Assembly (NCBI GenBank): GCA_023055505.1
Contig: JALIRH010000007.1
Coordinates: forward strand, 13,519,773-13,583,772
Reading direction: 5' to 3'
Length of the DNA: 64,000 nucleotides
DNA from: Callipepla californica brunnescens
Taxonomy: Eukaryota; Chordata; Aves; Galliformes; Odontophoridae
In this document: piece after piece, positions 1-64,000 of the stretch
How the letters are laid out: every line of letters starts with the position of its first letter
Position numbering within the stretch: position 1 is the stretch's first letter
Translations under genes and position numbers: made by a program
The notes under the pieces: generated by a model
The model's database searches: none
What the model was told of the DNA's origin: nothing
Seen by the model: only the letters and a program-made list of their open reading frames with translations

Positions 1-250
1 ATACAAAGTAAAGTGTGGGAAGAAATGTTCACAGAAAAAAAACAAAAACAAAAAAACACCTAGTTTTGCAGCTCTACCCAGGTAACTAGCATGTCTGCTG
101 TAATTGCGGTAGATTTAACTAATTTAAGCCTCTTTGAGGAGAAATGCAAAGTTTAAAATTTTCTCATTCTTACCTCTTTAGTTACAAGTTATTTTCTCAT
201 AAGGAAAACAAAAAGAAAAAGAAGCAATAATTGGCCCCATCTCTTCTAAC

Positions 251-389
251 TAGTGATAGGAGAAGAGGGAATGGATTTAAGTTGTTCCAGGGAAGTTCAG
301 ACTGGATTTTAGGAAATACTTCTCTGCAGGAATGGTCAGGCGCTGGAATGGGCTGCCTGGGGAGGTGGTGGTGTTACTGACCCTGGCAG
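251..389 (+). mobile_element. CR1 LINE fragment
   Basis: It matches the familiar CR1 3' region from AGTGATAGGA through the GGCTGCCTGGGGAGGTGGTGG stretch. It is truncated on both sides and lacks the 3' octamer end. Confidence 0.85.
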
Positions 390-694
390 TAAAATATATA
401 TATGCTCCATGTTGTTATTAGTACTTCTCTATTACATCATCTTTTTTGAACATACCAACCGCCTCAGATTTCACTGAAGTTGAGAGAACTGATGAGAGTA
501 ATGAGCAGGACCTTGAAACGCGAGTGTGCTGAGGTCCAGAACTGGTTTGAAGATAATGTGCTTATGCAGTCTCATCATGGTAAGATTCCCAAGAATAATA
601 AAAAGATTTTAAGCACAAGTAAACAACAGGTTTTGAACCAAAGTAACTGAAATTTTTAAACAGGAAAGGCTTCAGAACACAAAGAGGAAAAAAA

Positions 695-883
695 GGGTGG
701 TGAGGCGCTGGAACAGGTCCAGAGAGACAGGAGGCAGTCCCATTCCTGGAGACACTCATGGTCAGGCAGGACCCTGAGTTCCCTGATATAGCTGTAGGTG
801 TCCCTGTTCATTGCAGGGGGTTGGACTAGATGGTCTTCAAAGGTCTCTTCCAACTCAACCAGTTCTGTGATCGTCATTCTATG
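695..883 (+). mobile_element. CR1 LINE 3' end
   Basis: It runs from the GCGCTGGAACAGG stretch through GTTGGACTAGATGGTC to a decayed ATTCTATG terminus. The interior is diverged. Confidence 0.85.
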
Positions 884-3122
884 TAGAACACCTTCCGACA
901 TTAAATCTGAGACCTATAAACAGCATCTTGGAGAGAAAGGGCAGGGGAAACACTAAGAAGGATGAAACAGTAAGTTTGAGACGAAGCATTAATGATTATT
1001 TCCTCTTAATCCTAGTGCCATTTGGAAGGTTAAAAACTAAAATATTGAAAGAATGTGTTTCGTGATTCTATGAACTACACTGAGATTTTTGTTTTTAAGG
1101 CCAAATCCTTTTTTACTTAAATTCCAGTAAATCATCAGGTGCCTCATGGATTCCATTAAGAGAGGACAAGTTTTCTTTTGTGTTTGTTTCTCCCAAAAAT
1201 TCAGGATTACACTTCAGCTATCTGAATTTCAATTCAACTATTTAAATATAATTGAAAAAAATTGTTGTGCAAATTACTCTATGGCGTCTTGCTAATGGTT
1301 ATATAGATATTTGTCAAGTAAAAAGCCTTCAGTGCCTATTTCAATAGAAGTGTTTTCATTTTTGTAGTTGATAAAGAAAATGAATTAAAATTTCTGGTAG
1401 GAATATGCCATATCTTTGCTAGAAAACATTTGAAGCGAATGGGACATTTTAATTTCACTTGACTTGTTTTTAATATTTGCTTTTTTGATGGGGGGAAAAA
1501 AAAAAAAGCAATTTTAAATGAGAACGCTTTTTCATCCTCATTCCTGTTGGTCTTTTTATGCTGTTGTTATTCTAGGAGATAAATTAAAAAAAAAAAAAAA
1601 AGAGAGAGAACTGACGATTAAATAATTGAAAGAAGAAACTACAGTTTTCCATTTTTCTCAACTTTTTTCCACTCCAGGACATGCTAGAAGCAATTAACAC
1701 AATCCCAATTCATTGACCCAGCCATAATTTAAAGATACTGTCACTTCCAGTCAGATCCAGATGGGAATCATTTTATTTTCCACAGACTATGGAAAGCAAA
1801 CAAACAAACAATCAGCCTAATGTCATATTTGTTGATGAATGTAGGACAGAATGATTAGTGAAGGACAGTGGAATATTGAGAATATAATTACTACCGCTGT
1901 GACTGAAGATAACTTTTCAGTGATGTTGTTTTATGTGCAAAAGGGACCAGAATTGCTACTGACTTCAGTAATGTTTTCTTTTCTATTTTTCTTAACTCTT
2001 ATTCTCTGTCTTATCTAAACCTGGCATCTGGGTGGTGTTCTTTGATGAGCCACTCTGAAATGCAAGGGTGGGTAGGGAGGTAGCACTGACGGCAAACGTG
2101 AAGTTTTTGTTACAAAACAAAAATTCAGTTACTAATCAAGATCTGTGATTTCACTGCTACTGAAAGCAAAGAACACGTTGTTGTTGTTCTCTTTTTAGGA
2201 CTTAATTTGCCTACGTTCCCATTTGCAGAATTGTCTTACTCTCTAAAATGACTACATCCTAAACAGAGATCCTGTAACAAACACCAACAGGACATCAAAG
2301 GTGACTTAAAGAGAAAGATCAAACAGGGATTAGGCAACCCAGAGAGCAATTAGAGGACAGCAAAACTACCCTGAGGGAGAGGACAGGACTGAGCTAGCCC
2401 ACACTGGCTGAACCCTCCAGATAGCTTTGATCAGCAGGGAAAGAGTGCATGAGCTGAAGGAGGTCTGCTGATAACCCAGACACATACCCTCTTGCTTCTC
2501 AGTGTTGCTTGGTATCCAACCTGGAAGTCTGAAGAACTGTGTATTTCTGATATATTTTTAAATATAAAAATCTGTTAGAATAATTTTAAAAGTTCACCTA
2601 AATGTCCTGTTAAACTATCACCTTATTCCTTTCTTCAGATACCTTTCTTTAAATATTGCTTTGATCAGGCTATTTTCAGTTAGCTTTGCTCCAGAAGAAC
2701 TGTTGCTTTTCACTGGAAGATGAAGCCATGGTGAAAGCCGTTCCTTACTCAGTGTGTGTCATACTGGTGAACTGCTAATGACTCGCCCTCTTTTAGGCCG
2801 GTGAGGAATCTCATCTGTGCTGATAACAGTCAGAGCTGGGCCATTAGTCACCTAAAGGCAGCACACAGAAATGTTGCCTGGAAGGGATTGCTGAAGATCT
2901 CTTGGCCAGCATCCTGCTCATCGGGACCATTGCCAGTGTTACCTCAGACCAGACGTGGCTTTGTCTAGTCGAATCTTGAGAGCGTCTCAGAATGGGTTTT
3001 CCCAGCATTTCTGGTAACCTGCCACCCTGATTAAAAACTTTTTTTTCCCCCAGTGTCCAACATGAAAGCTTCCAGAAGCAATTTGCAACTGATGTATCTT
3101 CCTCTGCAAGGAATATTTCAGC

Positions 3123-3142
3123 TTTATTTATTTATTTATTTT
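3123..3142 (+). repeat. (TTTA)n microsatellite
   Basis: About five TTTA units, with similar tracts at 7664-7694 and 47949-47972. Confidence 0.85.
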
Positions 3143-4150
3143 TGTAGCTTCTGCTGTAGTACGATTTATAGCCTGGAATCTCTTCCAGGTAAGGTATATC
3201 CTCTGCGCAGGCAAGTGATTAAACTAATAACACCCAGTTTCCTCTTATGCTGATGTTAAGGAAAACTGCTGTGTGGGAAACCAGCAACTCATTTGTATGT
3301 GTTTTTCTTCAGGAAAGATTATTAAGGGGAGTTTTCTTGTTTTCCTGTGGGAAGACTCTTCCCGTAAGTATGTTGGCTAGCTATTGACAAAGGACCTGTG
3401 GTTTCTGAAGTCTTAAGCAACTTGACAAAGCACATCCTAATATTATTTTCTATTTTTATTTAATATTATTCTAGCATTTAAAAAGCCAGGAGGGTAAGAA
3501 GTGTGCTATCCTTTTAGTGCTTTTCCCACTTTTTTTTTTTTTTTTAATTGCACGAAACTACCACAGATAATGGAGAATGATCAAACTAGGAGATCCATAA
3601 GACACAGTTATTCAAAAACTGCTTTTTGGAATTTTCTCTAAATAACAGCTGTGACTAATAGCTACTCTAAAAATGCTGTATTTGAAAGCAAAGATACACT
3701 AAAGAAAGAAGTCCAAAAATTAGAGTTATCTAGCAAACAATAGTTACATTGGCTGATTTCTGATACAGTGAGCATTCTTCCTTGGACACATAAACTGGGC
3801 TGCCTGCTGCTAGTATAAGTGGCGATTTGAAAATACATACAATGACATAAGCTTTCCTGGATGAGTGAGTAAAGCTCATGAGCATGTGTTTTTAAATGTA
3901 AATAATTGACTGGCCTGATACCCTGGATTTTGCATACTTACTCAGGTGCCAACCAGGTACACCACAACATTCAGTATGCATGTGTAATAATAAGGAAGGG
4001 CATGATTACATGCTCTCAAAAGCAATCTTGCATTTTACTTCTCCCTTTGGAAGATTAAAAGTCAGATATGCTTAGGGTCCTGTGCAAATATACTGTAACA
4101 AAAGCACTTTACATGTGTTTTTATGGTGTTTTCTCTTTTCTCTTTCCTTT

Positions 4151-4172
4151 TTGTTGTTGTTGTTGTTGTTGT
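4151..4172 (+). repeat. (TTG)7 microsatellite
   Basis: Seven uninterrupted TTG units. Confidence 0.9.
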
Positions 4173-4941
4173 TTAATCAGCTACTTTTACAGTCTGTTCC
4201 TCTTAGCTGTTATGGTTGCTGCTAGCTAAATTGGTCCTAAACAGTAAACTGAGCCACAGTTCTGTCTCTGCCCTTGTCCGTGGGAAGCTTTTCCTATGTT
4301 AGGTGTCTGAAGACACACTAAAATATCTTCAATACCTCACTTTATATCAGAGCTAGTTTTAACAGTATAAACAAAATCAAAGTGGGCTTATGCCTATATT
4401 TCTTATATTGTTTGTTTGTTTTTGATCTTTTTAAAAGCATGTTCTCTAATACCTCAGCTATGTAACTAAATTACTACTGTGCAGTAAAACCAGCAAGTGG
4501 CAGTATTTGACAAAAAACTGGAAGGCAAGTAGGAAACTCAAAAAGAAATGGAGGCTTGCATTACATCTAACTGTGAAGTAAACAGTTCTTTCTGCACTAA
4601 GGAAAGAAGTCTCATTTCCAGCATATATATTTTATCTTTGCTATGTCAACTCCTCAACTACAGAACTCAGGTTAGTTTCTCACTGATATTTAGATGCAGG
4701 TTGAACAAAAATAACCCTACACCTTTTATAGAACTCCATTTATTAAAACTGAACAGGAATAGAAAGATATATTAAAACCATTTGGAACTTTCTAATTAAA
4801 CTTCCATACCCTCAATTCAGAATAGCATGAAATTAGTGTTAAAGCTATTGTACTGTGTTTTTTGCAGTGCATTTTAGGAAAGAATACAAGATATAGATAA
4901 ACTTGATAGGTGGTATGGGGGGGGAAAAGACTTCTGTAATT

Positions 4942-5030
4942 TTCAATCATGGAAGTACAGAACTGTTTGTATTGGAAGGGGCCCTCAAAGGCTCTCTAGT
5001 CCAACTTTCTTGTAATGAACAGGGAAACCA
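4942..5030 (-). mobile_element. CR1 LINE 3' end, antisense
   Basis: Read on the minus strand it has the CR1 terminal segment. On the plus strand it shows TTGGAAGGGGCCCTCAAAGG and TAGTCCAACTT. The copy is short and diverged. Confidence 0.8.
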
Positions 5031-6189
5031 TAACAAGCGCATTCAAGAGCCAAATGCATTACTGAGAAGTATGAACTCTGCAGTGATGTCTGTGTTCGTA
5101 GCACCAAAGGCACGTGACAGCCAGAAAGCAGAGAGGTGAAACAAATTTGCAGAACAGTAAGACTTTCTCCAACTTTTAAATGCTATAGTGTTTCATGAAC
5201 ACCACAAATGCACAGAGAATTATCCTTTGGGCCTGATTTTCTTCTTGTTGAAGTCACTGAGCTGCTTCTCACTGATTTTATCTGTATCAGCCATGAGTGC
5301 TTTGTGTCTCGAGTTTGCTCAAGACAAACTTACTCTAAGTTATTGCAACGAATTACTGCTTGTGAAGGCAGAAAAAGAGAAATAGACAGCTTTTTGAGTT
5401 TGAAAAAGCAAACATAAAACTTAGGAAAATTTTCTTCTTCCTGTTGCAGCTGCTCTAGCATACAGTCTTCAGTGTAATATGTTTTTGCACCGCTTTGTTT
5501 AGTTCAGAAGATAAATCGCAACCTAGGGATAAAAGCTTGCATGCTACAGAAGGTTTACAAAGAACGGTTAAAAAGCTGTTAGAAATCCCAAAAATGAGAT
5601 TAATTTCCAATATGCATTCATGTAAACAACTTTACTGTGCAGCTTTAAATAAAGTGGGTTTCCTTTTTGACCCACTCTCTAAACATCTTTTAAACTTCCC
5701 CCATTACTACTTGAGAAAATCTCTTGAAAGCTTTTTTGGATCTTCCTATTCACCTTCAAGAGGATTTCTCCACCCACTCAGTTTCTCTGCTCTCTCCCTG
5801 CTAAGCTAGTGTGCATTTTATGGGCGGAAAACAAGATGCAGTCCTTGGCCTTGGGAAATGTGGCCTTTACATTTGAATATTTAATCAGAGTACTAAGAGA
5901 ACTGACTGCAGTCTCAGCATCTCAGTGAATGTCAGGTTAACCTGCATTATGTTTTAATTGGAAGCAATAATCTATGCAGTTCTAGTGCTGAGCTAATTGC
6001 TCACTAACTCACACACCAGCAAGCTCCACAGGATGTGAATGCTCTATTTGAAATGCCTTACAAGGAATTCATAATGCATTAGCCAAGAGCCTGGAGGTTA
6101 CACATAACTTAAAGTAAATGGCAAGGATGCTATGTAACATCTTAAGGCAAAATCACCTAATTTGGAGGAAAACATCTATGCTTTTAGAG

Positions 6190-6388
6190 GCACAGAATCA
6201 TTGTTTGGAAAGGCTGCTAGTCCAACCATCAGTCCACCCCCACCATGCCCACTAAACATAACCCTCAGTGCCATAGCTCCTCGGTTCTTGAGCATTTCCA
6301 GGGATGGTGACTCTACCACCTCCCCAGGCAGCCTGTGTCACCACTCTTTCTGAGAAGAAATATTTCCTGATATCCAGCCTGAACTTCT
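6190..6388 (-). mobile_element. CR1 LINE 3' fragment, antisense
   Basis: The plus strand shows CACAGAATCATTGTTTGGAA, TAGTCCAACCATC and the CCAGGGATGGTGACTCTACC motif typical of reversed CR1. Confidence 0.88.
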
Positions 6389-6610
6389 ACAATTACTCTT
6401 GGAATCATGTCTGTGCATCAGATATTTCCAGTGCCTAATGCAATAGCCTAGCAAATTCACAAATGCTTGAAAACTTTTCAGAACTGATTTAAATTCCTGA
6501 TAAAAGTTTAATCAGCTTTGGCTGATTCTTTATTTTTGGATGAGGATCATTGTAAAGCACCACAGTACCACATAATAAATTAATATCATAGTTTCTTAAA
6601 TGCCATGAAA

Positions 6611-6711
6611 TACAGAATTGTAGAATAGAATCATTTGAGTTGGAATGGGCATTCGAAGACCATCTAGTTCAATTCCCCTGCAATGAACAAGGACCTACAG
6701 CTAGATCCTGA
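6611..6711 (-). mobile_element. CR1 LINE 3' end, antisense, abutting a palindrome
   Basis: The plus strand shows AGAATCATTTGAGTTGGAA and ACCATCTAGTTCAA. Homology stops at about 6711, where the AT-rich palindrome begins. Confidence 0.82.
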
Positions 6712-6787
6712 CTTAACCATGTGGTTAAGTCATAACTTATAATATTAAGTAAGTTATAATAACTAACCATGGTTAGTTATTATAACT
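6711..6787. repeat. Palindrome cluster with a 36-bp perfect inverted repeat
   Basis: Positions 6752-6787 form a perfect palindrome with 18-bp arms centred on CCATGG. A second hairpin at 6711-6730 has 9-bp arms (ACTTAACCA / TGGTTAAGT) around TG. The pieces share the TAACCA core. Confidence 0.95.
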
Positions 6788-7535
6788 AACCATATTATGT
6801 CCAAGCCCAGAGGTTCTGCTGCTTTTTATTACGGGCACTGAAGGACGACAGATTTATGGTGGCCACGATACTCTCGTGTGAATGCCATTTCTGGGAGCAA
6901 AAGCTAACTTTGTCAATACTTGTACTGTGTAGGTCAAAAGTGTCTGAGCTTTCCCTGCACCGGGAAACAAGTGTGATTTTCAGATTGTACATACTGCCCA
7001 GCACCAATAACAAATGCAGTGATGCACATGGCAGATGCTTGCTGAATCCACGTGGAGGTGATGCACGTTCAAACTCCTGCTCCAGCAAATTCTCACAGCC
7101 TCTCTTCTGCTTTGGCCTGCCTTCCTTTGCTGTACAACACAGCATGCATCCAAGTTTCTGTGTTGGAGTAACAGATTAAGCCTAGCTCTACATCAACATT
7201 TAGAAATGTACCAAATTCAGTATCTGAGTGGTAGGAGCCATCCAGGAGCCTTTGTCTCTCCTATTATCAGTGCTGAGCATCCTGTATCTCAGACAGATTT
7301 GGGCTGCTTTAATGGGCTTGGGGCTCTCCAGAACAAGAAAAACCCATCTATGCTTCCATCAGCAAACTCCTTTTGAAGGGACAGGGAGTCATGTCTCACT
7401 TTAGGGAGGAGAGCTGTAACATCTGAAAATAGAAGCATGTTTTGGTCACCAGAGTGGGCCCAGAACTGAGTTCCAGCAATCACAGTGCTCCTCAGGCTCT
7501 GATTTCTTACACGTGGTGTTCAGTTCAGTGCAGGG

Positions 7536-7558
7536 AAAAAAAAAAAAAAAAAAAAAAA
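7536..7558 (+). repeat. A23 homopolymer
   Basis: Twenty-three consecutive A residues. No recognisable retroposon body lies directly 5' of it. Confidence 0.9.
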
Positions 7559-7663
7559 GATGTGGATTCGTTACTTGACTTGTTCTAAAACCAAGTTCTC
7601 ACAGAGAGATTTGGAATAAAGAGAATCGCTACAGCTATTTCAGCCAAGAATGGTCCCTGTTTG

Positions 7664-7666
7664 TTT

Positions 7667-7694
<28 letters not shown>
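7664..7694 (+). repeat. (TTTA)n microsatellite
   Basis: About seven to eight TTTA units. Confidence 0.9.
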
Positions 7695-7697
<3 letters not shown>

Positions 7698-8299
7698 GAA
7701 AAAGAAACACAGGCAACCCTGCAGAAGTGCCCTGGGTTGTTTCTGTGGCAGGACTGGAGTCAGTGACACCCATCATTTGGTGTTGTTATATGCTCAATAG
7801 GTGAGCCGTGGCCCCAGCTGTCGCAGAAGGGACTTGTCATTGGCTTCACCTGGGAGAGTCAAAGCCAGGAGAGTGCTGGAGGAGAGCTGCCTGCCCGCTT
7901 TGGACTTGACTTCATAGAAGAAAGACACTATTTTGAAGGTGAGAAACCTCAAAGGGAATCTGGTCGAGTGTTTTGAAGAAGTGTTCAGACTGTGGCAGCT
8001 GAGGCTGCAGACACAGTTCCTGTAAGCTCAGGTGCATCCCGGTGGTCTCACACCTCCTGGGCTGTGTATGCACCCATCCAAACACAGCAGCTGAGTGCAG
8101 TTTTGGGGAAATCTCACAGACTTTCATGGTCCATGTCTGAGAGGGGACGGTCCGGGGTTATGTACAGGGGAGGAAAGGGATTAGATGCTTGGAGCTTGCT
8201 TCTTCCCACGGAGGTAACGTGAGGTCGGTGCTGTCCTGTTTGCCCCACAGCGCAGGGAGCAAAGGGGACGGAGGTACGGCTGCGAGCAGGGGTCATAGG

Positions 8300-8686
8300 G
8301 GGTATCGGGAACGAGCAGTTTCTTGTTTCCGTTCTCCTTTTTTCCTCATTTGCCTACTCCCTCTCTCTTCATTTCCCCTTCCCATTTTCTCCTCCCCTCC
8401 CTCCCTTCCTTCCTTCCTCCCTCCCTACCCACCCCCCTCTCGGGGTCACCTCCCCTCGCACACGGCCGAGCGGGGTGCTCGGCTCTGCTCCCAGCCCTAA
8501 GCCGGCCGGGGCGGTCCCACCGCCGTCCCCTCCTCCTCCATCCTGCGCGGGGCAGCGGAGCACCCCGCCGCCGCCGAGCACAGCGGCAGCCGCGGCGCGG
8601 AGCTGCTGCCGAACCCCTTCCTCCTCCTCCTCCTCCACCTCCTCCTCCTCCTCCACCTCCTCCTCCTCCTCCCCCGGCCGCGCAGC
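8300..8686 (+). promoter_or_regulatory. PXDN: PXDN core promoter and 5' UTR region
   Basis: This stretch just upstream of the start codon is GC- and pyrimidine-rich, has no obvious TATA box, and has a GC box (GGGGCGG) at 8508-8514. It contains no ATG, so the main start is not preceded by an upstream ATG. A pure 42-base pyrimidine run lies at 8385-8426 and a (CCT)n tract at 8619-8673. The transcription start site cannot be fixed from sequence alone. CpG island and GC box support a broad, TATA-less promoter. Confidence 0.7.
8619..8673 (+). repeat. (CCT)n trinucleotide tract in the PXDN 5' UTR
   Basis: About 18 CTC/CCT units are interrupted twice by CCACCT, ending 13 bases before the start codon. 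The complementary strand is (GGA)n, a sequence class known to form quadruplexes. Confidence 0.9.
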
Positions 8687-62182
<53,496 letters not shown>

Positions 62183-64000
62183 GTAAGGTTTATGAGTTGG
62201 TCAGTGGTATGAACTAGATATTTTTGTAATACTTACCTAATCTGTAAGATGCAAACAGTTCATCAAATACTGAATTCTTTCTTTTATCCATATCTTTTGT
62301 TTTTAGTTCTCCCGTAATCCTCTAATTTTTTCCCCCATTTAATTCAGCTATCTATAACTAATCTTTGTCTTCTAATATTTATTGGCCTATAAAGCAAACT
62401 ACTGTCAACAGAAAGTTCAAACAAAAATAAAGTACTGTATAGTTAATATCTGACTGAGTTTTATGATTCAGCCTGCATGTACTGTTAATCAGAGAGACAG
62501 CTGTGCAGAGTACATATCTAAGGTGAACACTGAGATTACTCCTATTGAAGGCAGTCTAGCGGAGAGAAACATCTACTGCTTTTTTGTATCAATAATGGTG
62601 AAGACCTAAGATGATTCAGGGTGCACAATCGCTTTCCAAGACAACTCAAACAAGGGTAGCAAAGCTGTAAATGATATATCATTCTTATCGATAATAATAT
62701 CTCTGTAGCTGCTACAGAGATTGATAATTTGTGTGGATCAAGGTTTATTCCAATTATGCATTGTGCTCAGCCCATTTTGAGTGCGTGGAGTGTGTCAGCA
62801 GTCCAAAGCAGCTGGCCTGAGGGGCTCCAGTAATACACTAATACAGAGCTAGGTACCTTTTATTTGACTATATAAATGGTTGAATTTGATTGCCCTTATC
62901 CAGGCTCTGAAGCTCATGTGGACACAACCTAAGCTGCCAGTAATGAAAGAATAATCAAATATTGCCCAGAAAAGAGAAAAAAAAAAGTAATGAAAAGCTT
63001 GTAAACGACAGGTTTTTTTTTTGTATCGGCTGATCTTGTACATCTGCTGATTTTTATTCCAGTGTTTTTGCTTTGGACTTTTTCCCTACTTTACCCTTCT
63101 TCCTGTGTGGCTTTTCCAATCTAAACATACTCTGGAAATTGTTAGCTGTTACCACTGGATCTGGTAGTTCTTGGGTTAGGCTGAAAGGAAGCTTATTGGC
63201 CTTAGATGTTGTACAAACATTCAGCTGCAATTGAGCATGTCATGAAAAGGCCTATGCTTTAGTGTTCTGGTACTATGAGGAGTTGTAAAAGCCCTGAAGT
63301 ATGTGATTTTTAACATGGTATTATTGAGCTAGGTAATTTAAAAGTGGAAAACAAAGTAGTAATCAGAATAAATAAAATGCATAATAATAATAATAAAATG
63401 AATAATACTCTGCTTACCAGAGTAAATTCAGGAGTAAAGAGCAGTGTTAGTTTAGTGTAGATGTCTGGGAAAGTACACAAATCTGTATATTTCCCTTTTA
63501 TTTTTGTCCAGTTTGATTTTATGTTTTATTTGGTCTCATGAAATCACTTGTGATTTATGTGTTCTAAAATTCTAAAAAGCAAAACTAAATAATAAATATT
63601 TTTCACTTCTTACATACCTTTTTAACCCCTTACATCCTTGCACAGAATTCAGCCTTTTATCCAGTACTAATTGGATCCAAAGGGAAAACTTGATATTATT
63701 TAAATGGATATAGTTCACATTCTTCATATCAACACTTGAAAGCTGATAATACACTGCAGTCAAAAAGAACTTCTTGTTAATTCTTACTTACAATCGTAGG
63801 AGTTGTAATGAGCAGTTAAACCTCTTGTACATTTATCCTTATGTTATTTTAAGATTTATAAGTAAGGTGACTTTTAAACTTGGGTTAACTATAATTTTAG
63901 CTAAATTTTTCTCTGCTGTAATATGTTTTGTTAGAATTCCAAAGTGGTTAAGAATTTTATATTTAGACAAACTAATGCTTAAAGAACAGGGGTTTACTTT
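62183..64000 (+). other. PXDN: Start of PXDN intron 14 (runs off the window)
   Basis: AT-rich, with an (ATA)n tract near 63.38-63.40 kb. I searched for the exon opening the pre-peroxidase linker and did not find it. Confidence 0.8.

Larger units (their letters stand above)
1..8299. other. Upstream region without a recognised gene
   Basis: AT-rich, non-coding-looking sequence. It holds five short CR1 fragments, several low-complexity tracts and the palindrome at 6711-6787. I see no exon with credible splice sites. In other vertebrates the neighbour on this side of PXDN is MYT1L, transcribed in the same direction, but no part of it is recognisable here. Confidence 0.6.

Noticed and set aside
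62183..64000. Possible next PXDN exon (linker before the peroxidase domain)
   Set aside because: The only suggestive acceptor (near 62307, followed by TTCTCCCG) runs into a stop after three codons. No PVPDVS-like linker sequence was found.

Overview
The window is vertebrate genomic DNA, almost certainly from a bird and most likely a galliform such as chicken. The evidence is a multi-exon gene with GT-AG introns, many truncated CR1 LINE copies whose 3' ends carry the ATTCTATG octamer typical of avian CR1, avian-type LTR debris, and two deleted mariner-like elements. Nothing prokaryotic is present.

The only gene I can support is the 5' half of PXDN (peroxidasin), on the + strand. A GC-rich, CpG-rich promoter and 5' UTR (about 8.3-8.7 kb) lead into exon 1 at 8687. 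Fourteen coding exons end at 62182 and encode residues 1 to 611 of a protein that is about 1,480 residues long in mammals. They cover the signal peptide, LRRNT, five 24-residue LRR exons, LRRCT and four Ig domains. The peroxidase domain and C-terminal VWC module lie to the right of the window. Peroxidasin is a secreted heme peroxidase of basement membrane that forms sulfilimine cross-links in collagen IV. The part seen here is the matrix-interaction half.

Layout: 1-8.3 kb is upstream, with no exon seen and five CR1 scraps plus a striking AT-rich palindrome. 8.3-9.45 kb is the CpG island with exon 1. 8.9-34.1 kb is intron 1 (25.2 kb), with CR1 fragments, two internally deleted mariner copies (12.5 and 21.4 kb), a probable solo LTR (22.76-23.31 kb) and long homopolymers. 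34-41 kb holds LRR exons 2-4. 40.7-50.3 kb is intron 4, containing a nested CR1 stack (44.5-47.8 kb). 50-53 kb holds exons 5-7, the last LRRs and LRRCT. 54-62.2 kb holds exons 8-14, Ig1 to Ig4. The rest is the start of intron 14.

I found no previously undescribed system. The most distinctive structures are the three-copy CR1 nest with a candidate target-site duplication, a 36-bp perfect palindrome, a 15-base G run beside the exon 1 splice donor, and the very regular exon-phase modularity of the PXDN ectodomain.
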